Of a DNA stretch of 64,000 bases, positions 9,636 through 19,380 are shown piece by piece. Under the pieces are notes generated by a model. The model did no database searches and had not been told where the DNA came from. It worked only from the letters and a program-made list of their open reading frames with translations. The position numbers and the translations under genes are program-made. Position 1 is the stretch's first letter. The number at the start of each line of letters is the position of its first letter. This DNA comes from Sphingomonas sp. (GTDB lineage: Bacteria; Pseudomonadota; Alphaproteobacteria; Sphingomonadales; Sphingomonadaceae), in the NCBI RefSeq assembly GCF_024508665.1, contig NZ_JANINP010000003.1, positions 62,001 through 126,000 on the forward strand, given 5' to 3'.

Positions 9636-10151
9636 ATGGACGAACAGGACATCACCGGCGCGACCGACGCCACGCTCCCCAACGGCGCCGACAACGGCCC
9701 GGCCATCGGCATGATTTCGCAATATGTGAAGGACCTGTCGTTCGAGAGCCCGACCGCGCCGGCGGTCTTCAGCTCGGAGAATCAGCAGCAGACGCCGCAG
9801 ATGGACGTCGAATTCGGCATCGGCACAAGCCAGGTCGGCGACGAATTCCACGAAGTCACGCTGAAGATCGAGGTCCGGGCCAAAATGGGTGACCAGACCG
9901 CGTTCATCGTCGACCTGACCTATGCCGGCCTGTTCGGCGCGCGCAACGTGCCCGAAGAGCATCTGCGCCCGTTCCTGCTCGCCCAGGCCCCTACCCTGCT
10001 GTTCCCGTTCGCGCGCCGCATCGTCGCCGACGTGACCCGCGACGGCAATTTCACCCCGCTGCTGCTCGATCCGATCGACTTCGGTACCTTGTACCAGCAG
10101 CAGCTCGAAGCGCAGGAACAGCAGGCCGAAGGCGTCGTAGGCAACGCCTGA
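9636..10151 (+). CDS. secB: Protein-export chaperone SecB
   Basis: Tetrameric cytoplasmic chaperone that keeps preproteins unfolded and hands them to SecA. The start at 9636 (MDEQDIT) is chosen over the longer frame from 9534 because the 171-residue product then has the normal SecB length and the extra residues do not look like protein. Seen: YVKDLSFESP near the N-terminus, the QVGDEFHEVTLKIEV strand, and the diagnostic LLFPFARRIVADVTRDGNF block followed by LDPIDF. The C-terminus is Gln/Glu-rich. murJ begins 28 bases downstream on the same strand. Confidence 0.97.
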   Translation: MDEQDITGATDATLPNGADNGPAIGMISQYVKDLSFESPTAPAVFSSENQQQTPQMDVEFGIGTSQVGDEFHEVTLKIEVRAKMGDQTAFIVDLTYAGLFGARNVPEEHLRPFLLAQAPTLLFPFARRIVADVTRDGNFTPLLLDPIDFGTLYQQQLEAQEQQAEGVVGNA

Positions 10152-10179
10152 CGCTCGCCGGTCCGGCGGGGACAAAAAG

Positions 10180-11784
10180 ATGAATCTGGCGAAATCGCTG
10201 GGATCGGTCGGCGGGCTGACGCTCGTCAGCCGCGTCCTGGCACTCGTCCGCGATACGTTGCAGGCGACCTATGTCGGCGCGACCTTCGCGTCGGACGCCT
10301 TCTTCGTCGCTTTCCGCCTGCCCAACATGTTCCGTGCCTTGTTCGCGGAAGGCGCGTTCTCGGCCGCGTTCATCCCGATGTTCAACCGCAAGGTGGCGGA
10401 AAAGGGTGAACTGGCCGCCGGAATCGCTTTTGCCGAAGCGGCTTTGTCGGTTCTTTTTCCGATATTGGCGGTGCTGACGGTGGTCATGCTGATCGCGGCA
10501 TGGCCGATCACCATGGGCCTGTCGGGCGGCTTCACCCATCAGCATCCGACCCACGACCAATTGGCCTTTGCGGTCGAATTGTCGCGCTGGACGATCCCGT
10601 ATCTGATGCTGATCTCGCTGGTCTCGCTGTTGGGGGGAATTCTCAATTCGCTCAACCGCTTCTGGGTCAATGCGGCGGCGCCGATCCTGCTCAACATCTC
10701 GATGGTCGCGGCCTTGTGGTTCTTCCACGGCAAGGGGGCGGAAGCGACGCTCGAGACCGCCCGCGCGCAGGCGATCTCCGTCACCGTCGGCGGTGCGCTC
10801 CAGCTCGCCTGGCTGATGTTCGCCTGCCGCCAAGCCGGTGTCAGCCTGCGAATCCGCAAGCCCGTCATCAGCGACGACATGCGGCAATTGCTGAAACTGA
10901 TCCTGCCGGCCGCGATGGGCGCCGGCGCGGTGCAGGTCAATCTGGCGATTTCGAGCTCGCTGGCCGGCGGTCTGCTCGACCAGGGGTCGATCTCATATAT
11001 CTATTATGCCGACCGACTGAACCAGCTGCCGCTGGGGCTGATCGGCATCGGCCTCGGCACCATTCTACTCCCCACCGTCTCGCGCCTGCTCTCGACGGGC
11101 AAATATGACGAGGCGATGGAGACGCAGAATCGCGGCATCGAGCTCGCGCTGTTCCTGACCTTGCCGGCGACGGTCGCGTTCATGGTCAGCGCGCAACCGA
11201 TCATCCGCGGGCTGTTCCAGCACGGCGCCTTTACCGCACAGGCGACCAGCGCCAGCGCCTGGGCACTGGCCGCTTTCTCGGTCGGCCTGCCCTCCTACGT
11301 CCTGGTGAAGGTACTCACTCCGGGCTTCTATGCCCGGGAGGATACCAAGACGCCGGTCCGCTATGCGATGATCTCGGTCGCGGTGAATCTGGTCGGCAAT
11401 CTCATCCTGATCCCGACGATCCACCATGTCGGGCCGCCGCTCGCGACGGCGATCTCGTCCACGGTCAATGTCGGCATGCTCTATTGGACGCTGAGGAAGC
11501 GCGGACATTTCGTCACCGATGCCCGGCTGCGCCGCCGCGTCCCGCGCCTGCTGCTCGCCGCGATCCTGATGGGCCTGGCGCTCTGGGCGGCCGAACGTTT
11601 CGTCGACCCCTACCTGACCGGAAGCCTGATCCGTCGTGCCCTTGGCCTCACCGCGCTGGTATCGGCAGGCGGCGCGGTGTACGCGGTCGCCTGCTTCGTC
11701 ACCGGGGCCTATCGGCTCAGCGACCTCAAGGCATTGCTCGGCCGCCGGCGTCCGGCCAAGGCGACGGGCCAGGAACAACTTTAA
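10180..11784 (+). CDS. murJ: Lipid II flippase MurJ
   Basis: Flips the peptidoglycan precursor lipid II across the inner membrane (MOP exporter superfamily). The 534-residue protein is hydrophobic throughout, with about 14 predicted membrane helices. It starts with the family signature: SRVLALVRDTLQATYVG then FRLPNMFRALFAEGAFSAAF, which carries the conserved charged residues of the central cavity. It lies between secB (28-base gap) and trpS (9-base gap), so secB-murJ-trpS probably form one transcription unit. Confidence 0.97.
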   Translation: MNLAKSLGSVGGLTLVSRVLALVRDTLQATYVGATFASDAFFVAFRLPNMFRALFAEGAFSAAFIPMFNRKVAEKGELAAGIAFAEAALSVLFPILAVLTVVMLIAAWPITMGLSGGFTHQHPTHDQLAFAVELSRWTIPYLMLISLVSLLGGILNSLNRFWVNAAAPILLNISMVAALWFFHGKGAEATLETARAQAISVTVGGALQLAWLMFACRQAGVSLRIRKPVISDDMRQLLKLILPAAMGAGAVQVNLAISSSLAGGLLDQGSISYIYYADRLNQLPLGLIGIGLGTILLPTVSRLLSTGKYDEAMETQNRGIELALFLTLPATVAFMVSAQPIIRGLFQHGAFTAQATSASAWALAAFSVGLPSYVLVKVLTPGFYAREDTKTPVRYAMISVAVNLVGNLILIPTIHHVGPPLATAISSTVNVGMLYWTLRKRGHFVTDARLRRRVPRLLLAAILMGLALWAAERFVDPYLTGSLIRRALGLTALVSAGGAVYAVACFVTGAYRLSDLKALLGRRRPAKATGQEQL

Positions 11785-11793
11785 GGGATTCAC

Positions 11794-12801
11794 ATGCGCG
11801 TCGTTTCCGGCATCCAGACCACCGGTCGCCTTCACCTCGGCAATTACCTGGGGGCGATTAAGCAGTGGGTGGCGATGCAGGACCAGGTCGCCGAAGCCGG
11901 CGGCGAGTCGATGTACTTCATGGCCGATCTGCACGCGCTGACCGACCGCGTCGCGCCCAGGGAACTGGCCGACAACACGATCGAGATGACCGCGACGGTC
12001 CTCGCCGCCGGGCTCGATCCCGACAGGTCGATCATCTGGAACCAGGCGCGCGTGCCGGCGCATAGCGAGCTGACGTGGCTGCTCAACAACGTCGCGCGTG
12101 TCGGCTGGCTCAATCGCATGACCCAGTTCAAGGACAAGGCCGGCAAGGACCGCGAAGGCGCCAGCGTCGGGCTGTACGATTATCCCGTGCTGATGGCGGC
12201 GGATATCCTGCTCTACAAGGCGACGCACGTGCCGGTGGGCGACGACCAGAAGCAGCATCTGGAACTCACGCGCGACATCGCGACCAAGTTCAACAGCGAC
12301 TACGGAGTGGAAGTTTTCCCGCTGCCCGAGCCGATGATCAGTGTCGCCGCGCCGCGCATCATGAGCCTGCGCGATGCGACCGCCAAGATGTCCAAGTCGA
12401 ATCCGTCGGACATGACGCGCATCAATCTCAACGATTCGGACGACGAGATCGCGCAGAAATTCCGCAAGGCGAAGTCGGATGCGGAACCGCTCCCCGAGGC
12501 GGTCGAGGGGCTGGAAGAGCGGCCAGAGGCGCGCAACCTGGTGACGATCTATGCCGCGCTGGCCGACATCGCGCCGGCCGAGGTGCTCGCCCAATATGGC
12601 GGCCAGGGCTTCGGCCAGTTCAAGCCGGCGCTCGCCGATCTGGCGGTGGCGAAGCTCGGGCCGATCCGCGATCGGCTGATCCGCCTGCTCGACGATCGCG
12701 GCGAGGTCGTGCGGGTCCTTGAGCGGGGCGCCGAGCGCGCGCGGGCGATCGCAGGGCCGGTGCTGCGCGAAGCCCAGGACGCGATGGGGTTGCAGCTGTA
12801 A
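11794..12801 (+). CDS. trpS: Tryptophan--tRNA ligase
   Basis: Charges tRNA-Trp; class I aminoacyl-tRNA synthetase with Rossmann fold. The HIGH-equivalent is HLGN (residues 14-17) in [12 protein letters not shown], and the KMSKS loop is exact at 198-202. [16 protein letters not shown], part of the active site, lies between them. 335 residues is the usual bacterial length. The ATG is nine bases after murJ, and translation is probably coupled. Its 3' end is followed within ten bases by a long A-type repeat that may end the operon. Confidence 0.98.
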   Translation: MRVVSGIQTTGRLHLGNYLGAIKQWVAMQDQVAEAGGESMYFMADLHALTDRVAPRELADNTIEMTATVLAAGLDPDRSIIWNQARVPAHSELTWLLNNVARVGWLNRMTQFKDKAGKDREGASVGLYDYPVLMAADILLYKATHVPVGDDQKQHLELTRDIATKFNSDYGVEVFPLPEPMISVAAPRIMSLRDATAKMSKSNPSDMTRINLNDSDDEIAQKFRKAKSDAEPLPEAVEGLEERPEARNLVTIYAALADIAPAEVLAQYGGQGFGQFKPALADLAVAKLGPIRDRLIRLLDDRGEVVRVLERGAERARAIAGPVLREAQDAMGLQL

Positions 12802-12810
12802 CTTGCTACT

Positions 12811-13017
12811 CTCCCTCTCCCCTTGTGGGCGCATCAGGTCGGTCATGCCCCCGGCGTGACCTAAACAGCGCGGGGCGCTGTTTACCTGATGCGGGAGGGA
12901 GCCGCGAAGCGGCGGAAGGGTGAGGGGGAGTGACGAGCGATGTCGCCTGTGACGCCCCCTCACCCTTCCCACGCCTTCGGCGCGGGCCCCTTCCCTCTCC
13001 CACAAGGGGAGAGGGAA
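12811..13017. repeat. Long nested inverted repeat after trpS
   Basis: Outer arms CTCCCTCTCCCCTTGTGGG (12811-12829) and CCCACAAGGGGAGAGGG (12999-13015) are complementary. Inside lie GCGGGAGGG...GGAAGGGTGAGGGGG (~12890-12930) and its complement CCCCCTCACCCTTCCC (~12955-12970). It occupies the whole gap between convergent trpS and the XpaC-like gene and could terminate both. Confidence 0.8.
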
Positions 13018-13022
13018 ATTGA

Positions 13023-13727
13023 TCAAACCGTGCTCTTGTCGCCCTGATACTTGATCTCGAGATAGCGCCCGCGCGTCGACAGCGCGTCGAGATCGCCTTG
13101 CGCCAGCTGCGCCGCCATCTCGTCGATCTCGCGGCCGATCACGCTCAAGCCTTCGACCAATTGCTGGTCGGGACTCTTGCCGTTGCGCTCGACGCCGCGC
13201 AGCGCCGAGGGGACGCGTTCATAGCCCTTGATGAACTCGGGCAATTGCTCGCCGACCAGCTTGCGGATTTCCGCCGCTGCGGGCTCATTCTCGTCGAGCC
13301 CGGCCAGCTGCGGGGTCAGCGCGTCGAGCTTGATCCCGATCTGGTCGACCAGGTTGATCGCCGGCGCCGGTAGAGCCGGACGCTGTGCATCGAGCCAGCG
13401 CCCGGTCTGCGCCGGCAGCGCCTTCAGATCGACCTGGCGCAATTTCTCGAAGGTGGGCGCGCGCCGCGCCGGGGTTGCGAGCAGCACCATCGTCGCGACG
13501 ACCATCGCCACGATCATCAGCAGGAAGCCAAACATGCCGATCGGCCCGACCACGAGGCCGAACACTACGGCCAATCCGACGATCGCCGCATCGGCGATCG
13601 CCGCCCGCGTCAGCCGCTGGCCGACGTCATTGACCCGCGCGCTCCGCCCGGGGCCGGCGCGATAGCGTTCCGAGGTCCGGTCGAGCGTCTCGCGCGCCCG
13701 TGCGATCACATCGTCGGTAGAGGACAT
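13023..13727 (-). CDS. XpaC-like membrane protein, TelA partner
   Basis: 234 residues. Two adjacent hydrophobic segments (about 47-85: DAAIVGLAVVFGLVVGPIG, then LLMIVAMVVATMVLL) form a hairpin, and the rest is a helical cytoplasmic domain. The start ATG directly follows the TelA stop (TAA then ATG, no gap), so the two are translationally coupled. Family knowledge: XpaC-type proteins often sit beside TelA in bacteria, including Bacillus, within tellurite/envelope-stress loci. Assignment rests on this context, size and topology more than on residue motifs. Confidence 0.6.
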   Translation of the reverse strand: MSSTDDVIARARETLDRTSERYRAGPGRSARVNDVGQRLTRAAIADAAIVGLAVVFGLVVGPIGMFGFLLMIVAMVVATMVLLATPARRAPTFEKLRQVDLKALPAQTGRWLDAQRPALPAPAINLVDQIGIKLDALTPQLAGLDENEPAAAEIRKLVGEQLPEFIKGYERVPSALRGVERNGKSPDQQLVEGLSVIGREIDEMAAQLAQGDLDALSTRGRYLEIKYQGDKSTV

Positions 13728-14942
13728 TTACACCGCCTCGAGCTTGAAGCTGTCGGCCTGCGGACCCTGCAGCGCCGCCTGCGACTGGCCCTCGGCGCGG
13801 GCAATATAGCCCTTCGACTTCTCGACCTCGGTGGACAGCGTGTTGACCGTCGTCTTCATCGAATCGAGCGCCTTCATCTTGAAGGCGTCGATCGCGTCCA
13901 TCGTGTCGTAGATATTCTGGAACGCGCGCTGCAACGTCTCGACCGGAATGGTCGACGCGGCCGCCTGCTCATGGATTTGCGCGGTCTGCGACTTGAGCAA
14001 CTGGCCGGTCGAATCGATGATGTTGGCCGTCGTCGTGTTGAGCTGCGTGATCTGCTCAAGCACCAGTTTCTGGCTGGTCAGCGCCTGCGCCACGGTGACC
14101 GCGGTGCGCAGCGCCGAGACGGTGGTCGTCGACGCACGGTCGACGCCCTTGATCAACTCGACATTGTTCTTCTTGACCAGATCGAGCGCCAGATAGCCCT
14201 GTACGGTCACCGCCATCTGGGTGAGCAGATCCTGCGTCCGCTGCCGCGCATAGAAGAGAGCGCTTTCGCGCAACGCCTTGGCCTTGGCCGGATCGGTCGC
14301 GTCGAGATCGTTGGCCTTGTCCTCCAGCTTCTGATCCATCGTCTTGGCGAGATGGATCATCTGTTCGAGCCGGCCCATCGCCGCCCACAGATTGGCGCGT
14401 TCGGTCTCGATCGCGGCATTGTCCATCAGCAATTCGTCCTTGCCCGAGGCAAGGCTCTTGAGGATCGCCGAAATGTGCGTCTGCGACGATTTATACTTGT
14501 CGAAATAGGTGTTGAGGCCACCGCCGAAAATCTTGTCGAGCAGCCCGCGCCCACCCGTCAGCAGCTTGCCGTTATTGCCCGGATCGAGTTTTTCGATCGT
14601 CTGGCGCAACTGGATCAAGTCGGCGCCGACGCCGGTGTCCTTGTCCATCGCGCGCACCGGGCGATCGAGGAAGCGGTTCGATTGCGACGCCGCCTCGCGG
14701 ATTTCCTTTTGCCCCATGCTGGTAATCGCATCGACGCGCTTGCCGAATTCGGGCGAGTCGACGTCCTGCGCCACGAGATCGTCGACGAAGGCGTCGACGC
14801 GGCGCTCGAGTTCGCTCCGCTTGGCGTCGTCGACCGGCACCAGCCCCGCCGCCTTGGTCGCGGATACCGCGGCAACCGGCTCGGGAGGCGTCAGCACCAG
14901 GTCCGGTTCGGCCGTGACGGTTTCGGTCGGAGTCGTCGCCAT
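13728..14942 (-). CDS. TelA-family toxic-anion resistance protein
   Basis: 404 residues from ATG at 14942, preferred over a TTG two codons upstream because a GAGGG tract is correctly placed. The protein is almost entirely alpha-helical and soluble, with the TelA-family pattern: a long central coiled-coil-like region with LRQTIEKLDPG near 110, then LFYARQRTQDLLTQMAVTVQGYLALDL around 230-255 and VSALRTAVTVAQAL. Family knowledge: linked to tellurite and other toxic-anion or envelope-stress resistance; mechanism unsettled. It forms a two-gene unit with the XpaC-like gene. There is no tellurite gene cluster (terC/terD) nearby, so the native role may be envelope maintenance. Confidence 0.88.
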   Translation of the reverse strand: MATTPTETVTAEPDLVLTPPEPVAAVSATKAAGLVPVDDAKRSELERRVDAFVDDLVAQDVDSPEFGKRVDAITSMGQKEIREAASQSNRFLDRPVRAMDKDTGVGADLIQLRQTIEKLDPGNNGKLLTGGRGLLDKIFGGGLNTYFDKYKSSQTHISAILKSLASGKDELLMDNAAIETERANLWAAMGRLEQMIHLAKTMDQKLEDKANDLDATDPAKAKALRESALFYARQRTQDLLTQMAVTVQGYLALDLVKKNNVELIKGVDRASTTTVSALRTAVTVAQALTSQKLVLEQITQLNTTTANIIDSTGQLLKSQTAQIHEQAAASTIPVETLQRAFQNIYDTMDAIDAFKMKALDSMKTTVNTLSTEVEKSKGYIARAEGQSQAALQGPQADSFKLEAV

Positions 14943-15065
14943 TCTCAATCCCTCTTCGCGATGGTCCGTGGAGTCTGGCCACGAATGGTCGCGCGTTCAA
15001 GTGTGTTGCTTATGTAACACGCATCCGTCGAAAGACAAGGGTCGCTTGGTGCCCGCGATCCGGCG

Positions 15066-15965
15066 CTATTTGACGGCTTCGACGGCCGGCACGGCGCTGG
15101 TTGCAAGCCAATAGACCACATTCCGGATGAAACGCTTGTTCCCCTCGGCGCCCGGCGCGTTGAAGCCGATCGGGTGTTTCTTGGGCCCTGCCAGTTGCGC
15201 CGACCACGCACCGGCCTCGGCCAACAGGACGACACGTCCCTTCCCTACCGCCAGCGTCGCCCCGCGCAGGTCGCTCCCCGTCATCGGCCGTGGCGGCTTG
15301 TCGGTGACCAGCATCGTCCAGCTCTTGTCGAAGCGCAGCAGCGGCGTGGCGGCAGAGGGCGCAGTGAAGGCCGCGCCGTAAAAGGTCTGAATTTGCGGCA
15401 GCCCGTGCGTCAGCGGGCCGTCGACCAGCCCGCCATTCGCCAAGCTGAAATATTCTTCCCTGGGAACATGTTGCGCAGCGTACATCTCAATATCGAAACC
15501 GAACGACGCCGCCAAAGGACGCAGGCTGCCGGCATAGGGCGGGTGATCGGCAACCATCAGCAGCGCACCGCCGGCTTTTACCCAATCGGTGATCGTCGCG
15601 ATCTCCTGCGACGTGAAGGCGGAGGTCGACTGGTATTTGGGGCGGTTGGGGGGATCGTTCGGGTTGAGCGGCTCGGCGATCACCAACACCCCGGCCCCGG
15701 CCAGATTGGCCGCCGAGATCGGCTTCGCGAAGTCGCGCACAACGTAACCGTCATGTGCCAGCAGCGCCCCGAACGGCGCATAGTTTCCGGCAAGCGTCTG
15801 ATTCTCGGCGTGGCCGGCATCGATCAGCACGACCGGTCCCTTGCCGGCAGCGAATGCCGGATCGCTGACATTGGTATTGGCATCGGGGTCGACAACCTGC
15901 TGAGCGAACCCCGGCGCGGCGACGGCGAACAGCAGAAATAGCGCCGCGGTCGTGATCCTGGACAT
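15066..15965 (-). CDS. Exported GATase-fold-like protein (DUF4350 type)
   Basis: 299 residues from ATG at 15965 with a signal peptide (MSRITTAALFLLFAVAAPGFAQ). The mature part has alternating strands and helices: VVLIDAGHAENQT, GVLVIAEPLNPN, WVKAGGALLMVADHPPYAG and a late KGRVVLLAEAGAWS, resembling the periplasmic class I glutamine-amidotransferase-like fold of DUF4350 proteins. Function unknown; no catalytic Cys is evident. The start codon overlaps the stop of the upstream FMN-reductase gene by one base (TGATG), so the pair is co-translated. Confidence 0.6.
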   Translation of the reverse strand: MSRITTAALFLLFAVAAPGFAQQVVDPDANTNVSDPAFAAGKGPVVLIDAGHAENQTLAGNYAPFGALLAHDGYVVRDFAKPISAANLAGAGVLVIAEPLNPNDPPNRPKYQSTSAFTSQEIATITDWVKAGGALLMVADHPPYAGSLRPLAASFGFDIEMYAAQHVPREEYFSLANGGLVDGPLTHGLPQIQTFYGAAFTAPSAATPLLRFDKSWTMLVTDKPPRPMTGSDLRGATLAVGKGRVVLLAEAGAWSAQLAGPKKHPIGFNAPGAEGNKRFIRNVVYWLATSAVPAVEAVK

Positions 15966-16534
15966 CAATTCCCTCCACGGGCGGCCTTTAGCGCCCGGCC
16001 CCACCATAACAGCTCGTCGAACAATGCCGACAGGCGTCTGTCTTCTATTTCACCCGCATTGAACCGATCGCCCTCGCGCAACTTTGCCGCGCCCTGCAGA
16101 TGGACCGCGGCGCTCAGCGGTGCCATCTCCATCGCCGCGGTTACTTGCCGCAGCTGTTCGACCGATCGCGCGCCGCCCATACCGCCATGGGCGACAAACG
16201 CGACGGGCTTGCGGCCCCATTCGGCATAGACGGTGTCAAGCGCGTTCTTGAGCACCGCGCTTATGCCGTGATTATATTCGGGCGCGACCAGGATATAGCC
16301 GTCGGTGGCACCGATCCTTTCCGCCCAGGCCCGCTGTTTCTCGCCGGTATAGCGCCCGGTCGCGGGCGGATTGGGCGCGGCGAACATCGGCAGGTTCCAT
16401 TCGGCCAGGTCGAGCAACTCGGCATCGAACTCGACGCGTGAGGCGATCCGCTCCATCACCCACTTGGCGATCGGCAGCGAGATGCGTCCTTCGCGCACGC
16501 TGCCTACGATGACCGAAATGCTGAGCTGCGCCAT
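15965..16534 (-). CDS. NADPH-dependent FMN reductase family protein
   Basis: Flavodoxin-fold reductase of 189 residues, likely reducing FMN, quinones or azo/chromate-like electron acceptors with NADPH. The phosphate-binding loop GSVREGRIS near residue 11 and the flavin-contacting APEYNHGISAVLKNALD block near 80 are classic. The ATG at 16534 is preferred because AAAGG lies six bases upstream; a start five codons earlier has no RBS. It is divergent from typA and coupled to the exported protein downstream. Confidence 0.9.
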   Translation of the reverse strand: MAQLSISVIVGSVREGRISLPIAKWVMERIASRVEFDAELLDLAEWNLPMFAAPNPPATGRYTGEKQRAWAERIGATDGYILVAPEYNHGISAVLKNALDTVYAEWGRKPVAFVAHGGMGGARSVEQLRQVTAAMEMAPLSAAVHLQGAAKLREGDRFNAGEIEDRRLSALFDELLWWGRALKAARGGN

Positions 16535-16726
16535 AACTGCCTTTCCCAAATCACCGGCCCGTCATTGCCGGGCGCCGCGCATGGATCAAGCGCTAGGCTC
16601 AGTATGGCTTTGGTCATTGCGCCGTCTCGAATGACGGCATGTGTACCCACGCCCCTTCCCGCACCGCACAAATTACGCTATGCGCGCCCCCGAACCCGCC
16701 TTCGGGCGCCCCAATCAGGATATCTC

Positions 16727-18568
16727 ATGAGCCTCCGCAACGTGGCGATCATCGCCCACGTCGACCACGGTAAGACCACGCTTGTCGACCAGTTGTTCCG
16801 TCAGTCCGGCACGTTCCGCGACAACCAGCGCGTCGAGGAACGCGCGATGGATTCGAACGACCTCGAGAAAGAGCGCGGGATCACCATCCTGGCGAAGCCG
16901 ACTTCGATCGTGTGGAAGGACCCGAAGAGCGGCGTCGATACGCGGATCAATATCGTCGACACCCCCGGCCACGCCGATTTCGGCGGCGAGGTCGAGCGCA
17001 TCCTGTCGATGGTCGACGGCGTCATCCTGCTGGTCGATTCGTCCGAGGGCGCGATGCCGCAGACCAAGTTCGTGACCGGCAAGGCGCTGGCGCTGGGCCT
17101 CCGCCCGATCGTCGTCGTCAACAAGATCGACCGCGCCGACGAGCGCACCCAGGAAGTGCTCGACGAGGTGTTCGACCTGTTCGTCAGCCTCGACGCGACC
17201 GACGAGCAGCTCGACTTCCCGGTCCTGTTCGCTTCGGGCCGTAACGGCTATGCCAGCGAGGATCCGCTGGCGCGCTCGGGCACGCTGACCCCGCTGTTCG
17301 AGAAGATCGTCGAGCACGTCCCGCCGCCAAGCGTCGATGTCGACGCGCCGTTCACCTTCCTGGTCACCCTGCTCGATCGCGACAATTTCCTCGGCCGCAT
17401 CCTGACCGGCCGGGTGAATTCGGGCGTGGTCAAGCTCAACCAGCCGATCCATGCGCTGGACGATGCCGGCAACATCATCGAGACCGGCCGTGCGTCGAAG
17501 CTGATGTCGTTCCACGGGCTCGAGCGCGTTCCCGTCGAGGAAGCGCGCGCGGGCGACATCATCAGCCTCGCCGGCCTGGCGGTCGCGACCGTCGCCAACA
17601 CGATCGCCGATACCAGCGTGACGGAGGCGCTGCATGCGCAGCCGATCGATCCGCCGACTTTGTCGATGCGCTTCGCCGTCAACGACAGCCCGATGGCCGG
17701 CCGCGAGGGCAGCAAGGTCACCAGCCGCATGATCCGCGACCGCCTGGAGCGCGAGGCCGAGTCCAACGTCGCGATCAAGATCACCGAGAGCGAGGACCGC
17801 GACAGTTTCGAGGTCGCCGGCCGCGGCGAACTTCAGCTCGGCGTGCTGATCGAGACGATGCGCCGCGAGGGCTTCGAACTCGGCATCAGCCGTCCCCGCG
17901 TGCTGTTCCGCGAGGACGAGAACGGCAAGCGCACCGAGCCGTACGAAACGGTCGTGATCGACGTCGATGACGAATATTCGGGCACGGTCGTCGACAAGAT
18001 GAACCAGCGCAAGGGCGAGCTGGTCGACATGCGTCCGTCGGGCGGCGGCAAGACCCGCATCACCTTCTCGGCGCCGTCGCGCGGCCTGATCGGCTATCAT
18101 GGCGAGTTCCTGTCGGACACGCGGGGCACCGGCATCATGAACCGGCTGTTCGAGAAATACGGCCCGCACAAAGGCAATATCGAGGGCCGCAAGAATGGCG
18201 TGCTGATCTCCAATGGCGCCGGCGAAGCGAACAGCTATGCGCTCGGCCCGCTCGAGGAACGCGGTATTCTGTTCGTGGGCCATGGCGAGACGCTGTACGA
18301 AGGCATGATCGTTGGCGAGAACGCCAAGACGGATGACCTCGAGGTCAATCCGATGAAGGCGAAGCAGCTGACCAACTTCCGCGCCTCGGGCGGCAAGGAC
18401 GACGCCATCCGCCTGACCCCGCCGAAGAAGATGACGCTGGAACAGGCGATCGCCTATATCGACGACGACGAGATGGTCGAAGTCACGCCAAAGTCGATCC
18501 GGTTGCGCAAGCGCTATCTCGATCCGCACGAGCGCAAGCGGGCAAGCCGGGCAAAGCAGGCAGCGTAA
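16727..18568 (+). CDS. typA: Ribosome-associated GTPase TypA/BipA
   Basis: Translational GTPase related to EF-G, acting in ribosome assembly and stress or low-temperature growth. 613 residues from the ATG at 16727 (MSLRNVAIIAHVDHGKT); the frame stays open upstream to 16565, but that part is not protein-like. Seen: G1 AHVDHGKT (10-17), the G2/G3 region with DTPGHADFGGEVER, and G4 NKIDR. Domain II and the EF-G III/V-like domains follow, then a TypA-specific C-terminal domain (LTNFRASGGKD). A strong terminator follows. Confidence 0.97.
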   Translation: MSLRNVAIIAHVDHGKTTLVDQLFRQSGTFRDNQRVEERAMDSNDLEKERGITILAKPTSIVWKDPKSGVDTRINIVDTPGHADFGGEVERILSMVDGVILLVDSSEGAMPQTKFVTGKALALGLRPIVVVNKIDRADERTQEVLDEVFDLFVSLDATDEQLDFPVLFASGRNGYASEDPLARSGTLTPLFEKIVEHVPPPSVDVDAPFTFLVTLLDRDNFLGRILTGRVNSGVVKLNQPIHALDDAGNIIETGRASKLMSFHGLERVPVEEARAGDIISLAGLAVATVANTIADTSVTEALHAQPIDPPTLSMRFAVNDSPMAGREGSKVTSRMIRDRLEREAESNVAIKITESEDRDSFEVAGRGELQLGVLIETMRREGFELGISRPRVLFREDENGKRTEPYETVVIDVDDEYSGTVVDKMNQRKGELVDMRPSGGGKTRITFSAPSRGLIGYHGEFLSDTRGTGIMNRLFEKYGPHKGNIEGRKNGVLISNGAGEANSYALGPLEERGILFVGHGETLYEGMIVGENAKTDDLEVNPMKAKQLTNFRASGGKDDAIRLTPPKKMTLEQAIAYIDDDEMVEVTPKSIRLRKRYLDPHERKRASRAKQAA

Positions 18569-18604
18569 GGCTGACCCTTCGATCCGACCAGTCGGTCAGC
18601 AAGG

Positions 18605-18637
18605 CCCCGCGCGGTTAAGCATCGCGCGGGGCTTTTG
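18605..18637 (+). terminator. Rho-independent terminator of typA
   Basis: Nine-bp perfect stem CCCCGCGCG / CGCGCGGGG (18605-18613 and 18623-18631) with a nine-base loop, followed by CTTTTGCT. It lies 37 bases after the typA stop and just before the 3' end of the convergent cyclophilin gene. Confidence 0.88.
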
Positions 18638-18640
18638 CTG

Positions 18641-19309
18641 TCACTTCATCCCGGCGAACAATTCCCACACTTTCGCGCGCCCGGTCGGCTTGGGCGTGCC
18701 GTCGAGCCGTTGCGCACGGATGATCGTCACCGGCTTCACCAGCATCTGGCCCTTCATCGCGCCTTCGCCGCCGGGGCTGGTCGGCATCGCCAGGATTTTC
18801 TTGACCACGTCCATGCCGCCGACGATGCGGCCGAATACGGCGTAGCCGGGCGAACCGGGCCGGGCGTCCATGTTGGGGCTCGCACCGACCATCAGCGAGA
18901 AATTCGCGGTTCCGGAATTGGGATTGTCGTAGCGGGCCATCGAGACCGCGCCGTCGACATGATGCAGTCCGGTCTTGCTGGTCGGCTCGAGCGGCACCGG
19001 CTCGAGCCGGCGGCGAGCGTCCGTGTCGATCCCACCCTGGACGAAGCCGAGATTGGGCGCGCCCTTGCGCCGCGCCGCGCGGTAGAAGCGCGTGCCGTCG
19101 AGCCGGCCGTCATCGACATACATCAGGAAATTGGCGCCGGTCTTCGGCGCGTGCCGGACATCGATGGCGAGCGTGATCACGCCGGCCGAGGTGATCATCC
19201 GGACCCGGACGATCGGCGGCTCCTTCGGCGCGGCGGCCTTTTGCGGCGCGGCCGCGGACACGCTCGCGCCCAGCGCCAGAGCCAGGACCGTCAGCTTCGC
19301 GAAGCGCAC
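18641..19309 (-). CDS. Exported cyclophilin-type peptidyl-prolyl isomerase
   Basis: 222 residues from a GTG at 19309 with GGGAGA upstream; a longer frame to 19693 would run far into the glucosidase gene. A signal peptide (VRFAKLTVLALALGASVSAAA) predicts periplasmic location. The cyclophilin fold follows: GVITLAIDVRHAPKTGANFL, FYRAARR, LGFVQGGI, TANFSLMVG and YAVFGRIVGGMDVVKKI. The active-site FxFH arginine region (GTRFYRAA) is recognisable but divergent, and the usual FHRVI is replaced by FYRAA. It probably assists folding of exported proteins. The glucosidase gene lies upstream on the same strand after a 71-base gap. Confidence 0.88.
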   Translation of the reverse strand: MRFAKLTVLALALGASVSAAAPQKAAAPKEPPIVRVRMITSAGVITLAIDVRHAPKTGANFLMYVDDGRLDGTRFYRAARRKGAPNLGFVQGGIDTDARRRLEPVPLEPTSKTGLHHVDGAVSMARYDNPNSGTANFSLMVGASPNMDARPGSPGYAVFGRIVGGMDVVKKILAMPTSPGGEGAMKGQMLVKPVTIIRAQRLDGTPKPTGRAKVWELFAGMK

Positions 19310-19380
19310 ATCACGTCTCCCAAATACGCAGGAGCCGCCCGATACCCGATCTCGCGCCGCCGGAAACCCCCAATCGGTCG

